From contig UQIV01000010.1 of the NCBI GenBank assembly GCA_900541205.1, forward strand, positions 6,707 to 70,706: 64,000 nucleotides of DNA, written 5' to 3'. The notes below the pieces were generated by a model. That model saw only the letters and a program-made list of their open reading frames with translations, did no database searches and was not told the DNA's origin. Position numbers and translations under genes: made by a program. Below, one piece after another: positions 15,444 to 24,330 of the stretch (within the stretch, counting starts at the first letter, position 1; each line of letters opens with the position of its first letter). Source of the stretch: an uncultured Collinsella sp. (lineage in GTDB: Bacteria > Actinomycetota > Coriobacteriia > Coriobacteriales > Coriobacteriaceae).

Positions 15444-15872
15444 ATGGCTGAGAAGAAGGTTGCCAACGTCATTAAGCTCCAGATTCCTGCTGGTGCCGCT
15501 AACCCCGCTCCTCCCGTCGGCCCCGCCCTGGGCGCTGCTGGCGTGAACATCATGCAGTTCTGCCAGGCCTTTAACGCCGAGACGCAGGACAAGAAGGGCG
15601 ACATCATCCCCGTTGAGATCTCTGTCTACGAGGATAAGTCCTTCTCCTTCATCACCAAGACCCCGCCGGCGGCTCACCTCATCAAGAAGGAGCTGAACCT
15701 CAAGTCTGGTTCTGCTAAGCCCCAGGCCGACAAGGTTGGTCAGCTCTCCCAGGAGCAGCTCACCAAGATCGCCGAGATCAAGATGCCGGACCTCAATGCC
15801 AACGACATTGACGCCGCCAAGAAGATCATCGCCGGTACCGCCCGTTCCATGGGCGTCACCATCGCTGAGTAG
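15444..15872 (+). CDS. rplK: 50S ribosomal protein L11
   Basis: A 142-residue protein of the GTPase-associated centre. It shows KLQIPAGAANPAPPVGPALG, with the conserved proline-rich N-terminal domain and the rRNA-binding C-terminal half ending ARSMGVTIAE. The second ATG (MAEKKVANV) is preferred to the ATG six bases upstream because GAAAGGA lies about 7 nt before it and L11 normally has this length. The 120-bp leader after nusG may hold regulatory structure, but none was recognised. Confidence 0.96.
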   Translation: MAEKKVANVIKLQIPAGAANPAPPVGPALGAAGVNIMQFCQAFNAETQDKKGDIIPVEISVYEDKSFSFITKTPPAAHLIKKELNLKSGSAKPQADKVGQLSQEQLTKIAEIKMPDLNANDIDAAKKIIAGTARSMGVTIAE

Positions 15873-15989
15873 CGATTTCTTATGGTAACGACGGGTGCTC
15901 CGACCGGGGCGACCGTTAAATGTGTGCAATAGGGCACACGATACGATGTGGGAGGGCTCACGCCCGTTTAACCACAGGAGGTAATGCAC

Positions 15990-16697
15990 ATGGCTAAGCA
16001 TGGTAAGAGCTATAACGCCGCTGCCGAGAAGATCGACCGCGCCACGCTCTACACCCCCCTTCAGGCTGCCAAGCTCATTAAGGAGCTCGACACCGCCAAG
16101 TTCGACGAGACCGTCGAGGCCCACTTCCGTCTGGGCATCGATACTCGTAAGGCTGACCAGAACATCCGTGGTTCCATCTCCCTGCCCCACGGCACCGGCA
16201 AGACCGTTCGTGTTGCCGTCTTCGCCGAGGGCGAGAAGGCCCGCGAGGCCGAGGCTGCCGGCGCCGACATCATCGGTTCCGACGAGCTCGTCGCCCAGAT
16301 TCAGAAGGGCGAGATCAACTTCGACGCCGCTATCGCTACGCCGAACATGATGGCCAAGGTTGGCCGCATCGGTAAGATCCTTGGTCCCCGTGGCCTCATG
16401 CCGAACCCCAAGCTCGGCACCGTGACCATGGACGTCGCCAAGATGGTCTCCGAGCTCAAGGCTGGCCGCGTTGAGTACCGCGCCGACCGCTACGGCATCT
16501 GCCACGTGCCCCTGGGCAAGAAGTCCTTCTCTGAGCAGCAGCTCGTCGAGAACTACGCTGCCCTGTACACTGAGATCCTGCGCGTCAAGCCCTCTTCTGC
16601 TAAGGGCAAGTACGTCAAGTCCATCTCCGTGTCTTCCACCATGGGCCCTGGCGTCAAGGTCGATCCCGCTGTCCAGCGTGACTTCCTGGCTGAGTAA
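15990..16697 (+). CDS. rplA: 50S ribosomal protein L1
   Basis: A 235-residue protein of the L1 stalk, also a translational repressor of its own operon in many bacteria. Typical stretches are GSISLPHGTGKTVRVAVFA near 67, KVGRIGKILGPRGLMPNPK near 120 and GRVEYRADRYGICHVPLGK near 158. The second ATG (MAKHGKSYN) is preferred because AGGAGG lies 8 nt upstream, against only 2 nt for the first. The 117-bp leader after rplK contains a small hairpin (GTGTGC/GCACAC at 15922-15939). A terminator closes the operon here. Confidence 0.96.
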   Translation: MAKHGKSYNAAAEKIDRATLYTPLQAAKLIKELDTAKFDETVEAHFRLGIDTRKADQNIRGSISLPHGTGKTVRVAVFAEGEKAREAEAAGADIIGSDELVAQIQKGEINFDAAIATPNMMAKVGRIGKILGPRGLMPNPKLGTVTMDVAKMVSELKAGRVEYRADRYGICHVPLGKKSFSEQQLVENYAALYTEILRVKPSSAKGKYVKSISVSSTMGPGVKVDPAVQRDFLAE

Positions 16698-16735
16698 CTG
16701 CTAGTTACTGCCTGAGCAAAGCAAGCATTGCTAAA

Positions 16736-16773
16736 GAAACCCGGTTCTGCCTTGTGCAGGACCGGGTTTCTTG
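16736..16773 (+). terminator. Terminator after rplA
   Basis: GAAACCCGGTTCTGC (16736-16750) pairs with GCAGGACCGGGTTTC (16756-16770) with one mismatch, then TT. It ends the secE-nusG-rplK-rplA unit before the accessory block. Confidence 0.85.
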
Positions 16774-16788
16774 CTATCGCGTCAAAAG

Positions 16789-16821
16789 CACCACAAAGGG
16801 GACGGTCTCCCCTTTGTGGTG
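16789..16821 (-). repeat. CTGTCCC-family hairpin 1
   Basis: CACCACAAAGGGGA pairs perfectly with TCCCCTTTGTGGTG around a 5-nt loop. On the minus strand the loop side reads GACCGTCCCC, a variant of the CCTGTCCC core seen in four other hairpins of this window. It lies just downstream of the metallophosphoesterase gene. Confidence 0.7.
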
Positions 16822-16822
16822 G

Positions 16823-17533
16823 TTACCAGGGTGTTCTGGCTGTTGAGGACTCGATGGCATCGTGGCGTTTGAGCTCGCGGCGCATGGTTTGCGAATTGAG
16901 CCAGGCTGCCTGCCAGCCACGGATGGGGTAGCGCGTCTGGTCGAGCTCAAACTGCGTATAGCCGCAGGCGTTGATGATCGTCGTTCCACACACATGCTGC
17001 CGCTTGCGCTGAAAATCGTAACCGTAGCTTTGGTGTACATGCCCATGCACCATGTAGTCGGCCCCCCAGGACTCAAGCGCCGTGTTAAAGCACTCAAACC
17101 CTCGATGCGGCAGATCGTCCAGATCACCCATACCGGCGGCGGGTGCATGGGTAAGCAGAATGTCGCACCCGCCGACCATCCTAACCTTACGCGACAGCTT
17201 ACGCATGCGCTTGGACATCTCGCGTTCGGTGTACATGTTGGCGCCGTCGCGATAACGCATGGACCCGCCAAGGCCCGCAATGCGAATCCCTCGGTACGTG
17301 TACACGCTGTCTTCCACGCAGATACATCCGCCCGGTGCATGACGTGCGTAGCGATCATCGTGATTGCCGCGCACGTAGATGAGCGGCTTGTTGATGACCG
17401 TAACCAAAAACTCAAGATAGTCCGGGTCCAGATCGCCGGCGGACAAAATCAGGTCGACTCCCTCAAAGCGTTCCTTGTGAAAGCACTCCCAAAGGCATCG
17501 TTCTTCGGTATCGGCTATGGCAAGGATTTTCAT
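16823..17533 (-). CDS. Calcineurin-like metallophosphoesterase
   Basis: A 236-residue cytoplasmic phosphoesterase of the YfcE/MPE class. Motifs in order: ADTEE (residues 7-11), AGDLD near 32, RGNHDDRY near 55, LLTHAP near 126 and GHVHQSYG near 163. The first motif has Glu where D-x-H is usual, so one metal ligand differs. Its start overlaps the end of the upstream BMP-fusion gene by four bases (ATGA), showing co-transcription. Substrate unknown; nucleotide or phosphodiester hydrolysis is only inferred from the fold. Confidence 0.85.
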   Translation of the reverse strand: MKILAIADTEERCLWECFHKERFEGVDLILSAGDLDPDYLEFLVTVINKPLIYVRGNHDDRYARHAPGGCICVEDSVYTYRGIRIAGLGGSMRYRDGANMYTEREMSKRMRKLSRKVRMVGGCDILLTHAPAAGMGDLDDLPHRGFECFNTALESWGADYMVHGHVHQSYGYDFQRKRQHVCGTTIINACGYTQFELDQTRYPIRGWQAAWLNSQTMRRELKRHDAIESSTARTPW

Positions 17534-19446
17534 AGGGCAGGGACTTTCGGCTCATCGTCGAGCTGCGGAATGGTGCCTACCACGTTATCCGCCAGCCAAT
17601 TCATCTCGACAATCTGCGTGCTCGGCAGCGGAGGGAAGCCTTCGATCTGTACCACGCCGTTCTGGCTGTGGAGCTCGCCGCCAAAGGGGTTGATGGATCC
17701 CTCGACAATGCCGTTGCGGAGCAACTGCACGAGTTTGCGCGTCTGGTAGGGTAGGCCCGGAGCGTAACGGATGTCGATAACGCCGGAGCTCATGCCGTAC
17801 CAGTAGTTGACGGCGCGCACTTGGTTGTCATCGCTGGTCTCGTCCCACGTGCCGTGCAGAAGGCTGCGAACGATGAGCTCGTAGTAACGGCCCCAGTTCC
17901 ATACCGGCATGGCGATGCCGGAAACCTTGCCATCGACCAGGCGGTGGAGTCCGTAGGCCGTGGGGTCTTCGAGCGACTTTGACATGTCAGCGCCGGTCAT
18001 GATGCTCACGCCTTCGCGGCACATGGCCTCGGCAAGACCGCCGGCGGGCACATCGCCCCAGGTGAGGATAATTTGCGCGCGGGGGTCGAGCAGCGAGGCG
18101 CCGATGGCAAAGGCATTGATCTCGCTGAGCGCGCCGGATGCGAAGACCGACGCGTGGTAGCCGATGCGATGGTTGTCCGCCATGCTGGCGGCAAGGGCGC
18201 CTAGGAGGAACTTGGCCTCGTACATCTTGCCAAAGTACGAACGAACGCTTTGGTGGGGAAGGCCGATAGAGCAGTTAAGGAACCGAACCTGGGGATACTC
18301 AACGGCAGCTCTGAGCGTGTATTCCATCAGGCGGTGCGAGGTCGAGAAGATGACGCTGTCTCCATGTTTGACAGCCGTTTCCACGGCGGCGTAGAACACG
18401 TCCGGATCGTGACAGTCCTCGAACGCCTCGGTGCGCACGATACCGTCAAAGTGCTCATCGAGATACTGACGTCCTTGGTCGTGCAGACTGTCCCAGCTCG
18501 ACGTCGCACAGGGGAACTCATGGATAAAGGCGATGCGCAGGGGGTTGGCCGCCGAATAGACGGTCTTGCCCATAAAGAAGTTGAGCACGCCGGAGGTGGA
18601 CTTGGCGGGCGTCTCCTCCTCGTCGATGCTCGGTGCTTCGACAAGATCGACCTTGTCCTCGTCATTTTTGCCGGCAATGACCAGCTCGCGCCAAATCTTG
18701 CACAGGCGGTTTACGACGATATCCGTCGGCGTATCCAGTAGGCGGTCCTGGTTGTACACATTGAGGTAGACGAGCATGGCGTCGGCAGGCGTAATGTCCA
18801 GGTGGTCGCCGCCTGCGCGAAGGTAGGCGCGCTTAAAGAGCAGGAAGGTGTGGCGCAGGTAGTCGACCTTTTTCTGCGGCCATTTTTCGATAAGGTTCTG
18901 ACCGAGCATCTTGGCGAGCGTTTCGTAGCTTCCCTCACGCGAGAACTCGATCTCGTATAGGGGGCAGACGCGCCAAAACGCGCAGAACTCACCGTACAGG
19001 CGGCTTTCGACGGAATCCCATGTGCCGGGGTAGAGACGGGTGACCCTGGCCGAAACCGTTGGAGCGTCCAGGAATTTGAGGACACTGACGCGTTTGTTGC
19101 CTTCCTGGACATAGAACCGATGCATGAACTCGGTGACGATGATGGGGTCGCGATAGCCCTCGGTTACCTGGATGTCGTAGAGGTTGGACCACTTGCGGGC
19201 GAACTCGGTGTTAAACGGAAGCAGGGGCATAAAGTTACACGAAAAGGCGGACTGACGGCCTTTGGTGACCGTGCCGACGACCATTTCGAGCGGAATATCC
19301 CTTAGGCCGACATTCTCTCGCTGGCCTAAGGGGAGCTGAGCAACCAAACTGTCGAGGTCCGTAAGGTATGGATGCTCGCTTTGGCTGATGGCGCGACGGC
19401 GTCCCTGCTCGCCGCGCTTGCGTGCTTGACGATAGGCCTCTTCCAT
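17530..19446 (-). CDS. ParB/Srx-like domain fused to a BMP/PnrA-type ligand-binding domain
   Basis: A 638-residue protein without signal peptide or lipobox, so apparently cytoplasmic. Residues about 50-145 look like a ParB/sulfiredoxin-type fold (IPLEMVVGTVTKGRQ, then FYVQEGNKRVSVLKFL). A helical middle part follows, then an acidic linker (DLVEAPSIDEEETPAKS). From about 305 the sequence resembles the basic membrane protein family of nucleoside-binding proteins (YEAKFLLGALAASMADNHRIGYHA; DVPAGGLAEAMCREGVSIMTGAD). BMP proteins normally sit outside the membrane, so an intracellular copy fused to a DNA/nucleotide-type domain suggests ligand sensing. Function is unknown. Confidence 0.65.
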   Translation of the reverse strand: MEEAYRQARKRGEQGRRRAISQSEHPYLTDLDSLVAQLPLGQRENVGLRDIPLEMVVGTVTKGRQSAFSCNFMPLLPFNTEFARKWSNLYDIQVTEGYRDPIIVTEFMHRFYVQEGNKRVSVLKFLDAPTVSARVTRLYPGTWDSVESRLYGEFCAFWRVCPLYEIEFSREGSYETLAKMLGQNLIEKWPQKKVDYLRHTFLLFKRAYLRAGGDHLDITPADAMLVYLNVYNQDRLLDTPTDIVVNRLCKIWRELVIAGKNDEDKVDLVEAPSIDEEETPAKSTSGVLNFFMGKTVYSAANPLRIAFIHEFPCATSSWDSLHDQGRQYLDEHFDGIVRTEAFEDCHDPDVFYAAVETAVKHGDSVIFSTSHRLMEYTLRAAVEYPQVRFLNCSIGLPHQSVRSYFGKMYEAKFLLGALAASMADNHRIGYHASVFASGALSEINAFAIGASLLDPRAQIILTWGDVPAGGLAEAMCREGVSIMTGADMSKSLEDPTAYGLHRLVDGKVSGIAMPVWNWGRYYELIVRSLLHGTWDETSDDNQVRAVNYWYGMSSGVIDIRYAPGLPYQTRKLVQLLRNGIVEGSINPFGGELHSQNGVVQIEGFPPLPSTQIVEMNWLADNVVGTIPQLDDEPKVPAL

Positions 19447-19502
19447 GGTGTCTACTCCCTTAGTCGTTTAAACAACGATATGAACCATGGTACCACGAAT
19501 GA

Positions 19503-19541
19503 AAACCACTACAAAGATGCCTGTCCCCTTTGCGGTGGTTT
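19503..19541 (-). repeat. CTGTCCC-family hairpin 2
   Basis: Arms AAACCACTACAAAG and CTTTGCGGTGGTTT (two mismatches) flank a loop containing CCTGTCCC. It lies between mscS (whose stop it touches) and the BMP-fusion gene and may end mscS transcription. Confidence 0.7.
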
Positions 19542-20307
19542 AGGCGATGATGGGGGCGATGGCGCGGATGCAGGCGTCGGCTGCCGTGAAAGTAGTGCTG
19601 TCGTCGCTGACGATAAAGATGATCTTTCCTTTGATGCCAAAGTCGCCGATTTCGCTAAAGAGTACGTAGGGCTCCTTGTCAAAGCCCGAGATGGGCGAGA
19701 CGGCCGTTTTGGTTGCGCTCGTGAGCTCGTCTGCCAGCACGTCAAGGGAAGCCCACTTAGACGTGTCCTTTACGGCAACGGGCACGGCCACGCGCCCAAA
19801 GGGCATCAAATGCACGAGCGTGTTCTTGGAGATGTTGGAATTGGGCACAATGATGGTCTGTCCACAGGCATCCTCAATCGTTGTATGGCGCCAAGTGATG
19901 TCTTGGACCACGCCGGATACGCCGCCGACCTCGATATTGTCGCCGGGTTTGATGATGCCCATAAACGTCACCTGCATGCCGCCGATAAGGTTTGACAGCG
20001 TGTCCTGAAAGCCGAGCGAGATGGCGATGCCGCCGACGCCAAGAGCGGCGACGAGCGCGTTTGCGTTAATGCCAAAGCAGTTGTCGAGGATAAAGCTGCC
20101 GCCAATCATCCAGATGACGGCGCGCGCGATGTTGATGAAGATACTCGATGCCGGAAGCGGGTTATCGTCTCGGTTGAGCAGATGGTTCAGGGTCTTGGAT
20201 ACGACCTTGGCGGCGACGGCGGTGCCTATCGCCAAGATGACGGCCCAGATGATGTTGTGGACCCACCGTTGCTCAAAGAAATGAAGAATCGGTTCAAACA
20301 ATTCCAT
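19540..20307 (-). CDS. Small-conductance mechanosensitive channel (MscS family)
   Basis: A 255-residue membrane channel that releases solutes on osmotic downshock. Three hydrophobic N-terminal segments (about 15-35, 60-85, 90-105) precede the pore-lining pattern NALVAALGVGGIAISLGFQD and DTLSNLIGGMQVTF. The beta domain carries VGGVSGVVQDITWRHTTI and the C-terminal alpha/beta part follows. The ATG encoding MELFEPILHFF is chosen because GGAGG lies about 11 nt upstream, although the frame extends 15 codons further. Single gene on the minus strand. Confidence 0.88.
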   Translation of the reverse strand: MELFEPILHFFEQRWVHNIIWAVILAIGTAVAAKVVSKTLNHLLNRDDNPLPASSIFINIARAVIWMIGGSFILDNCFGINANALVAALGVGGIAISLGFQDTLSNLIGGMQVTFMGIIKPGDNIEVGGVSGVVQDITWRHTTIEDACGQTIIVPNSNISKNTLVHLMPFGRVAVPVAVKDTSKWASLDVLADELTSATKTAVSPISGFDKEPYVLFSEIGDFGIKGKIIFIVSDDSTTFTAADACIRAIAPIIA

Positions 20308-20351
20308 GTAGGGAAAACCTCCTAATGATCGTTCAACCATGATACCCACCA

Positions 20352-20385
20352 AGAAGCCCGTCCGATCAAATTCGGACGGGCTTCT
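20352..20385 (-). terminator. Terminator between ushA-like gene and mscS
   Basis: AGAAGCCCGTCCGA (20352-20365) pairs perfectly with TCGGACGGGCTTCT (20372-20385). It lies downstream of the minus-strand nucleotidase gene. Confidence 0.8.
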
Positions 20386-20436
20386 GTGCTCGATATAAGG
20401 TTTACGCGGCAGGGCTGTAAGGCCCGGCGGTGTAGC

Positions 20437-22461
20437 TTAGCGTCGACGCTTCCAGATAATGCCAAGAATGATGACGATGATGCCGCCGATAAGGCACGCG
20501 CCAACTACTGCCAGCGTGCGGTCTCCCGTTGCGGCGAGCTTACCGGTCGTCTTCTTGGTGATGACCTCCGTGGTCGTCTTGTCCGTCTTAGGCGAGGGCT
20601 TAGGCGTCGGGGCCGGTGTGGGCGTGGGGTCCACGGCTGCGGAGCCGAAGCTGATGGTGCCGGCGAGTCCGGCCATCTTGCTCTCCCAGCCGTTCTGCCC
20701 AATCAGCGCCCTCAGCGCCGCCTCACACGTGCCCCACTCGGTGTACTTGGTGGCGTGTGCAAAGGTGGGAAAGTCGGTCGTGTTGGTGATGATGTAGTTG
20801 TTGGTGGCGACGGTATAGGTCTTGGTGGGATCGAGCATGCTGCCGTCTTTGGTGAGTGTGGCACTCACAATGCGCTTGCCTTCGGGCTGCGTCCAATCAA
20901 TCGTCACGTTGATGCCGCCAAAGGAGAGAACGCTGCCAGAGTCATCGCGCCACTTGTACTTGTCTTGCGCCTCCTGCTCGGTATGGCCGGCTGCCACGTA
21001 GGCTTGCTGAAGCTCGTAGCTGTGATTGCACTCGTCGCTGATCTGCAGTGAGTGCTCGAGCGCTGCGAGGAAGTCCGCGCCGGTCATGATCCAGGTCTCC
21101 ACGGTGTTGCCGTAGGGCGAGATAGCGATGACGTTGCCGGCGGTCACATCGCCCGCAGAGATGCCACCGCGGATGCCACCGGCGTTTTCGATAGCGAGGT
21201 CCGCGCCCGTCAAGGCAAGATAGGAGCCGCAAATCACGTGGCCGATGGTCTGGGCCTTGGTGGTGTCGCCCTCCTTGCTGGGGCGGAAATCGGTGGTGCG
21301 CACCATTTCCCAACCATGCGTGCCTGCGGCGTCCTCGCCGTAGAAATAGTTGGTGGTGGATGTGCCGAGCACCTTGTTCGATTCGTTTTCAAAGTCCTCG
21401 TCGAGCGGCTTGATCTTGTTGCGGACGGCTTCAAGGCGGCTTTGGTAGTCGGAGCCCTTGTCGGGGTCTGCCAAAAGGTCGTTGACGTTCTTGGCGGTGT
21501 AGAGCTTCTCGTCGCTGTCGTCTGTAGGGACCGTGACCGTGTCATCGTCGGTCGTCTCGGTGCCATTCGTGTCGTATTTGTACGGAATGGAAAGCAGCCC
21601 CACCTCGGCAAAGGCGCTGCCTGCCTCGGCAACGTGGATCGTCTTGCCGTCGGCTCCCGTTACCTTCTCGTTAAGGTTGATGTGCTCGTGGCCTGCGATA
21701 AGGGCATCGACGCCACGGAGCCGCGTGGCAAAGGTCTTGGCGTCGAGTGTGTGCGCGATACACACAACAACATCGCAGCCCTCCCTGCGCAGCTGCTCTG
21801 CCTCGGTATTGATGGCGTTCGCGGCACTCGAGAACGACGTGCCCGCGACCAGGTCCGCGCGCAGCGAGGATCCCAGCGACTCATCCATGGCACCCACGAC
21901 GCCGACCTTGATTTTGTAGTCGAATGTGGAGTGATCCTCGCTATCCTCCCAGGTGCGATTGAGCGTCTTCGTGATGCTCGAGCTCCATACGCCGCTCGTA
22001 GACTTCGCGTTCGCGCAGAGCATGGCGAAGGGCGTGCCGGTGGTGCTGTAGCCGGTCATGGTGCGGAGTTTGTCCGCGCCGTAGCTCCAGTCGTGGTTGC
22101 CTGGCGTGGTCGCGTCGTAGCCGTCGGCGTAGAAGGTGTCCATGAGCTCGGCGATGCTCTTGCCCTCGCTCATGGTGGCAAAGGACTGCCCGTGGAAGGT
22201 ATCGCCTGCATCGAGCAGAAGATCGGGGGCGCTGCTTTGGGCGCTATAGAGAACCGCCAGTCCGTCAAAGCCGACAGTGCCGGTGCCCTTGCTTGCGTTG
22301 TGGCTGTACTTGTAGCTGCCGTGGATGTCGTTGGTGTGCATGACGGCCACGGAGCCGTCAATAGCGGCGGGCAGGTTTCCCGCGAAAGCGAGGCTTGGGA
22401 TGCCTGCGAGCGCGCCGGCAAACAACGCGGCGGCTAACGCAAGGCGGGGGAGTCTTTTCAT
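20437..22461 (-). CDS. Cell-wall-anchored 5'-nucleotidase / UDP-sugar hydrolase family protein
   Basis: A 674-residue secreted phosphoesterase related to UshA/YfkN. A signal peptide occupies residues 1-27 (RLALAAALFAGALAG, cleavage after LAFA). Metallophosphatase motifs are VMHTNDIHGSY near 39, LLDAGDTFHGQ near 81, TPGNHDWSYG near 116 and IAGHEHINL near 234. The 5'-nucleotidase C-terminal domain spans about 365-580. A proline/threonine spacer (PTPTPAPTPKPSPK) leads to LAATGD, a membrane helix and KRRR, matching the LAxTG signal of class E sortases. It probably frees nucleosides outside the cell; a nucleoside-type ABC transporter lies next door. Confidence 0.88.
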   Translation of the reverse strand: MKRLPRLALAAALFAGALAGIPSLAFAGNLPAAIDGSVAVMHTNDIHGSYKYSHNASKGTGTVGFDGLAVLYSAQSSAPDLLLDAGDTFHGQSFATMSEGKSIAELMDTFYADGYDATTPGNHDWSYGADKLRTMTGYSTTGTPFAMLCANAKSTSGVWSSSITKTLNRTWEDSEDHSTFDYKIKVGVVGAMDESLGSSLRADLVAGTSFSSAANAINTEAEQLRREGCDVVVCIAHTLDAKTFATRLRGVDALIAGHEHINLNEKVTGADGKTIHVAEAGSAFAEVGLLSIPYKYDTNGTETTDDDTVTVPTDDSDEKLYTAKNVNDLLADPDKGSDYQSRLEAVRNKIKPLDEDFENESNKVLGTSTTNYFYGEDAAGTHGWEMVRTTDFRPSKEGDTTKAQTIGHVICGSYLALTGADLAIENAGGIRGGISAGDVTAGNVIAISPYGNTVETWIMTGADFLAALEHSLQISDECNHSYELQQAYVAAGHTEQEAQDKYKWRDDSGSVLSFGGINVTIDWTQPEGKRIVSATLTKDGSMLDPTKTYTVATNNYIITNTTDFPTFAHATKYTEWGTCEAALRALIGQNGWESKMAGLAGTISFGSAAVDPTPTPAPTPKPSPKTDKTTTEVITKKTTGKLAATGDRTLAVVGACLIGGIIVIILGIIWKRRR

Positions 22462-22525
22462 GGCAGTTTCCTTAGTCCTTAGCCAGAATGTCTGATTGAA
22501 TATCGGATTATCGACATAATATGCG

Positions 22526-22565
22526 AAAACCGCCGCAAGGGCGTCTGTCCCTTTGCGGCGGTTTT
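22526..22565. repeat. CTGTCCC-family hairpin 3
   Basis: AAAACCGCCGCAA and TTGCGGCGGTTTT pair perfectly (13 bp) around a loop with GTCTGTCCC. It lies upstream of the nucleotidase gene and downstream of the ABC ATPase gene. Confidence 0.75.
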
Positions 22566-22580
22566 GGCGTTTGCGCAGAT

Positions 22581-22621
22581 AAAACCTACCAAAATAAACC
22601 TGTCCCGTTTTGGCAGGTTTT
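22581..22621. repeat. CTGTCCC-family hairpin 4
   Basis: AAAACCTACCAAAA and TTTTGGCAGGTTTT pair with one mismatch around TAAACCTGTCCCG. It touches the stop codon of the ABC ATPase gene. Its first 26 bases recur identically in hairpin 5 at 58.45 kb in the opposite orientation. Confidence 0.75.
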
Positions 22622-23414
22622 AGCTTAGCAGCATGCGGTCGTTGGCGAGCTCGCCGCCCGAGACCTCCTCGAACTTCTGCAGCAGGTCGGCTACGGTGAG
22701 CGACTTCTTCTCATTGCCCGCCACGTCGTAGATCACGTGGCCTTCGTGCATCATGATCAGACGGTTGCCCAGACGGATAGCGTCGTTCATGTTGTGCGTG
22801 ACCATGAGCGTGGTCAGGTGGTTCTCGTCGACGATCTCCTCGGTCAGGTTGAGCACCTTAGAGGCCGTCTTGGGGTCGAGGGCCGCGGTGTGCTCGTCGA
22901 GCAGCAGCAGGCGCGGCCTGGTGAGCGTGGCCATCAATAGGGTGAGTGCCTGGCGCTGGCCGCCCGAGAGCAGGCCGACCTTGGCGTTGAGACGCGTGTC
23001 CAGACCAAGGTCCAGGCGCTTGAGCAGCTCAACGTACTCATCTTTCTCGGCCTTGGTGACGCCCCACGAAAGGCCGCGACGCTGGCCGCGACGCTTGGCG
23101 AGGGCCAGGTTCTCGGCAATCTGCATGTCGGCTGCGGTGCCGCGCATGGGGTCCTGGAACACGCGGCCCAGGTACTTGGCACGCTGCGACTCGCTCAGAC
23201 GCGAGATATCGTTGCCGTCGAGCTCGATAACGCCCGAATCGAGCGGATATACGCCGGCGATCATGTTGAGCAGCGTGGACTTGCCGGCGCCGTTGCCGCC
23301 AATCACGGTTACAAAGTCGCCGTCGTTAAGGGTAAGCTCGACGCCGGTGAGCGCGCGCTTCTCGGTGACGGTGCCCTTGTTAAAGGTCTTCTTGACGTGC
23401 GAGAGCTTAAGCAT
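22620..23414 (-). CDS. ABC transporter ATP-binding protein (TrpXYZ/BMP-type importer)
   Basis: A 264-residue ATPase that energises import with the two upstream genes. Walker A is VIGGNGAGKSTLLN near 37, the signature is LLSGGQRQAL near 147 and Walker B is LLLLDEHTAALDPKT near 167, with the H-loop in VTHNMNDAIRLG near 203. The preferred start gives MLKLSHVKKTF; a GGGG box lies 9-10 nt upstream, and the gene overlaps the end of the permease by 8 bases. Longer in-frame starts lie inside the permease gene. Confidence 0.9.
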   Translation of the reverse strand: MLKLSHVKKTFNKGTVTEKRALTGVELTLNDGDFVTVIGGNGAGKSTLLNMIAGVYPLDSGVIELDGNDISRLSESQRAKYLGRVFQDPMRGTAADMQIAENLALAKRRGQRRGLSWGVTKAEKDEYVELLKRLDLGLDTRLNAKVGLLSGGQRQALTLLMATLTRPRLLLLDEHTAALDPKTASKVLNLTEEIVDENHLTTLMVTHNMNDAIRLGNRLIMMHEGHVIYDVAGNEKKSLTVADLLQKFEEVSGGELANDRMLLS

Positions 23415-24330
23415 CTGCTTCATCCCCCTTCGTGTAGGAGCTGCGGAGCTTATAGCGCTCCCAAACCACGGGCACACACAGGGCCACGGCGACAATCACG
23501 GCGGAGAGCAGCTTCATGTCGTTGGCGTCCATGCCCAACTGCAGCACGATGGCGCGGATGAGGAAGTACACCACGGAGCCAAAGACGGCGGAGGCCAGGC
23601 GAACACTAAACTGCGTGAGACCGCCGGGCAGCAGGCGGCCGAGCACCTCACCGATAACAATGGCGGCAAGACCGATAACGATGGCACCGGTGCCCATACC
23701 AATGTCGGCGTACTTTTGGCTCTGGCAGATGAGCGCGCCCGAAAGCCCGATGAGGGCGTTGGAGAGCACGAGGGCGATCATCTTGGTGGAGTTGGTGTTA
23801 ACGCCCAGGGCGCGGATCATGTACTCGTTGTTGCCGGTGGCGCGCAGCGCCGAGCCGATCTCGGTGCCAAAGAACCAATACAGGATGGCAACGATAGCCA
23901 CGGCGAGCAGGATGCCCAAGATGATGGCAACGGTGGACTGCGGCAGACCGGTCATATTGCTGACGGCCGAAAACACGGTGCCCTTGGCAAGAATGGGCGT
24001 ATTGGACTTGCCCATGATGCGCAGGTTGATGGACCACAGGCTGATCTGGGTGAGGATTCCGGCGAGGATCGCGGGAATCTCAAAGACGGTGGTCAAAATG
24101 CCCGTGACGGCGCCCGCGATGGCGCCGGCGCACATGCCGGCCAGCACGGCGAGCAGCGGGTCGACGTTGTTATTGACGATGAGCACAGCGCAGACGCAGC
24201 CGCCGAGGGCAAAGCTGCCGTCGCAGGTCATATCGGGAATATCGAGTAGGCGGAACGTGATAAACACGCCAAGCACCATAATGCCCCAGAGGACGCCCTG
24301 CGAAACGGCGCCCTGCAATGCAATGAGCAT
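23407..24330 (-). CDS. ABC transporter permease (BMP/TrpXYZ-type)
   Basis: A 307-residue membrane protein of the branched-chain amino-acid/ribose-type permease family, with about eight hydrophobic segments. Typical are MVLGVFITFRLLDIPDMTCDG near 15-35, LAGMCAGAIAGAVTGIL near 63 and RALGVNTNSTKMIALVLSNALIGLSGAL near 165. The last residues are charged and cytoplasmic (RYKLRSSYTKGDEADA). It is the second gene of a three-gene operon, overlapping the ATPase gene and following the binding-protein gene after 203 bp. Confidence 0.9.
   Translation of the reverse strand: MLIALQGAVSQGVLWGIMVLGVFITFRLLDIPDMTCDGSFALGGCVCAVLIVNNNVDPLLAVLAGMCAGAIAGAVTGILTTVFEIPAILAGILTQISLWSINLRIMGKSNTPILAKGTVFSAVSNMTGLPQSTVAIILGILLAVAIVAILYWFFGTEIGSALRATGNNEYMIRALGVNTNSTKMIALVLSNALIGLSGALICQSQKYADIGMGTGAIVIGLAAIVIGEVLGRLLPGGLTQFSVRLASAVFGSVVYFLIRAIVLQLGMDANDMKLLSAVIVAVALCVPVVWERYKLRSSYTKGDEADA

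Noticed and set aside
15873..15989. L1-binding autoregulatory leader before rplA
   Set aside because: The gap has a small hairpin, but I could not match it to a known L1 site, so it is mentioned only as a leader.
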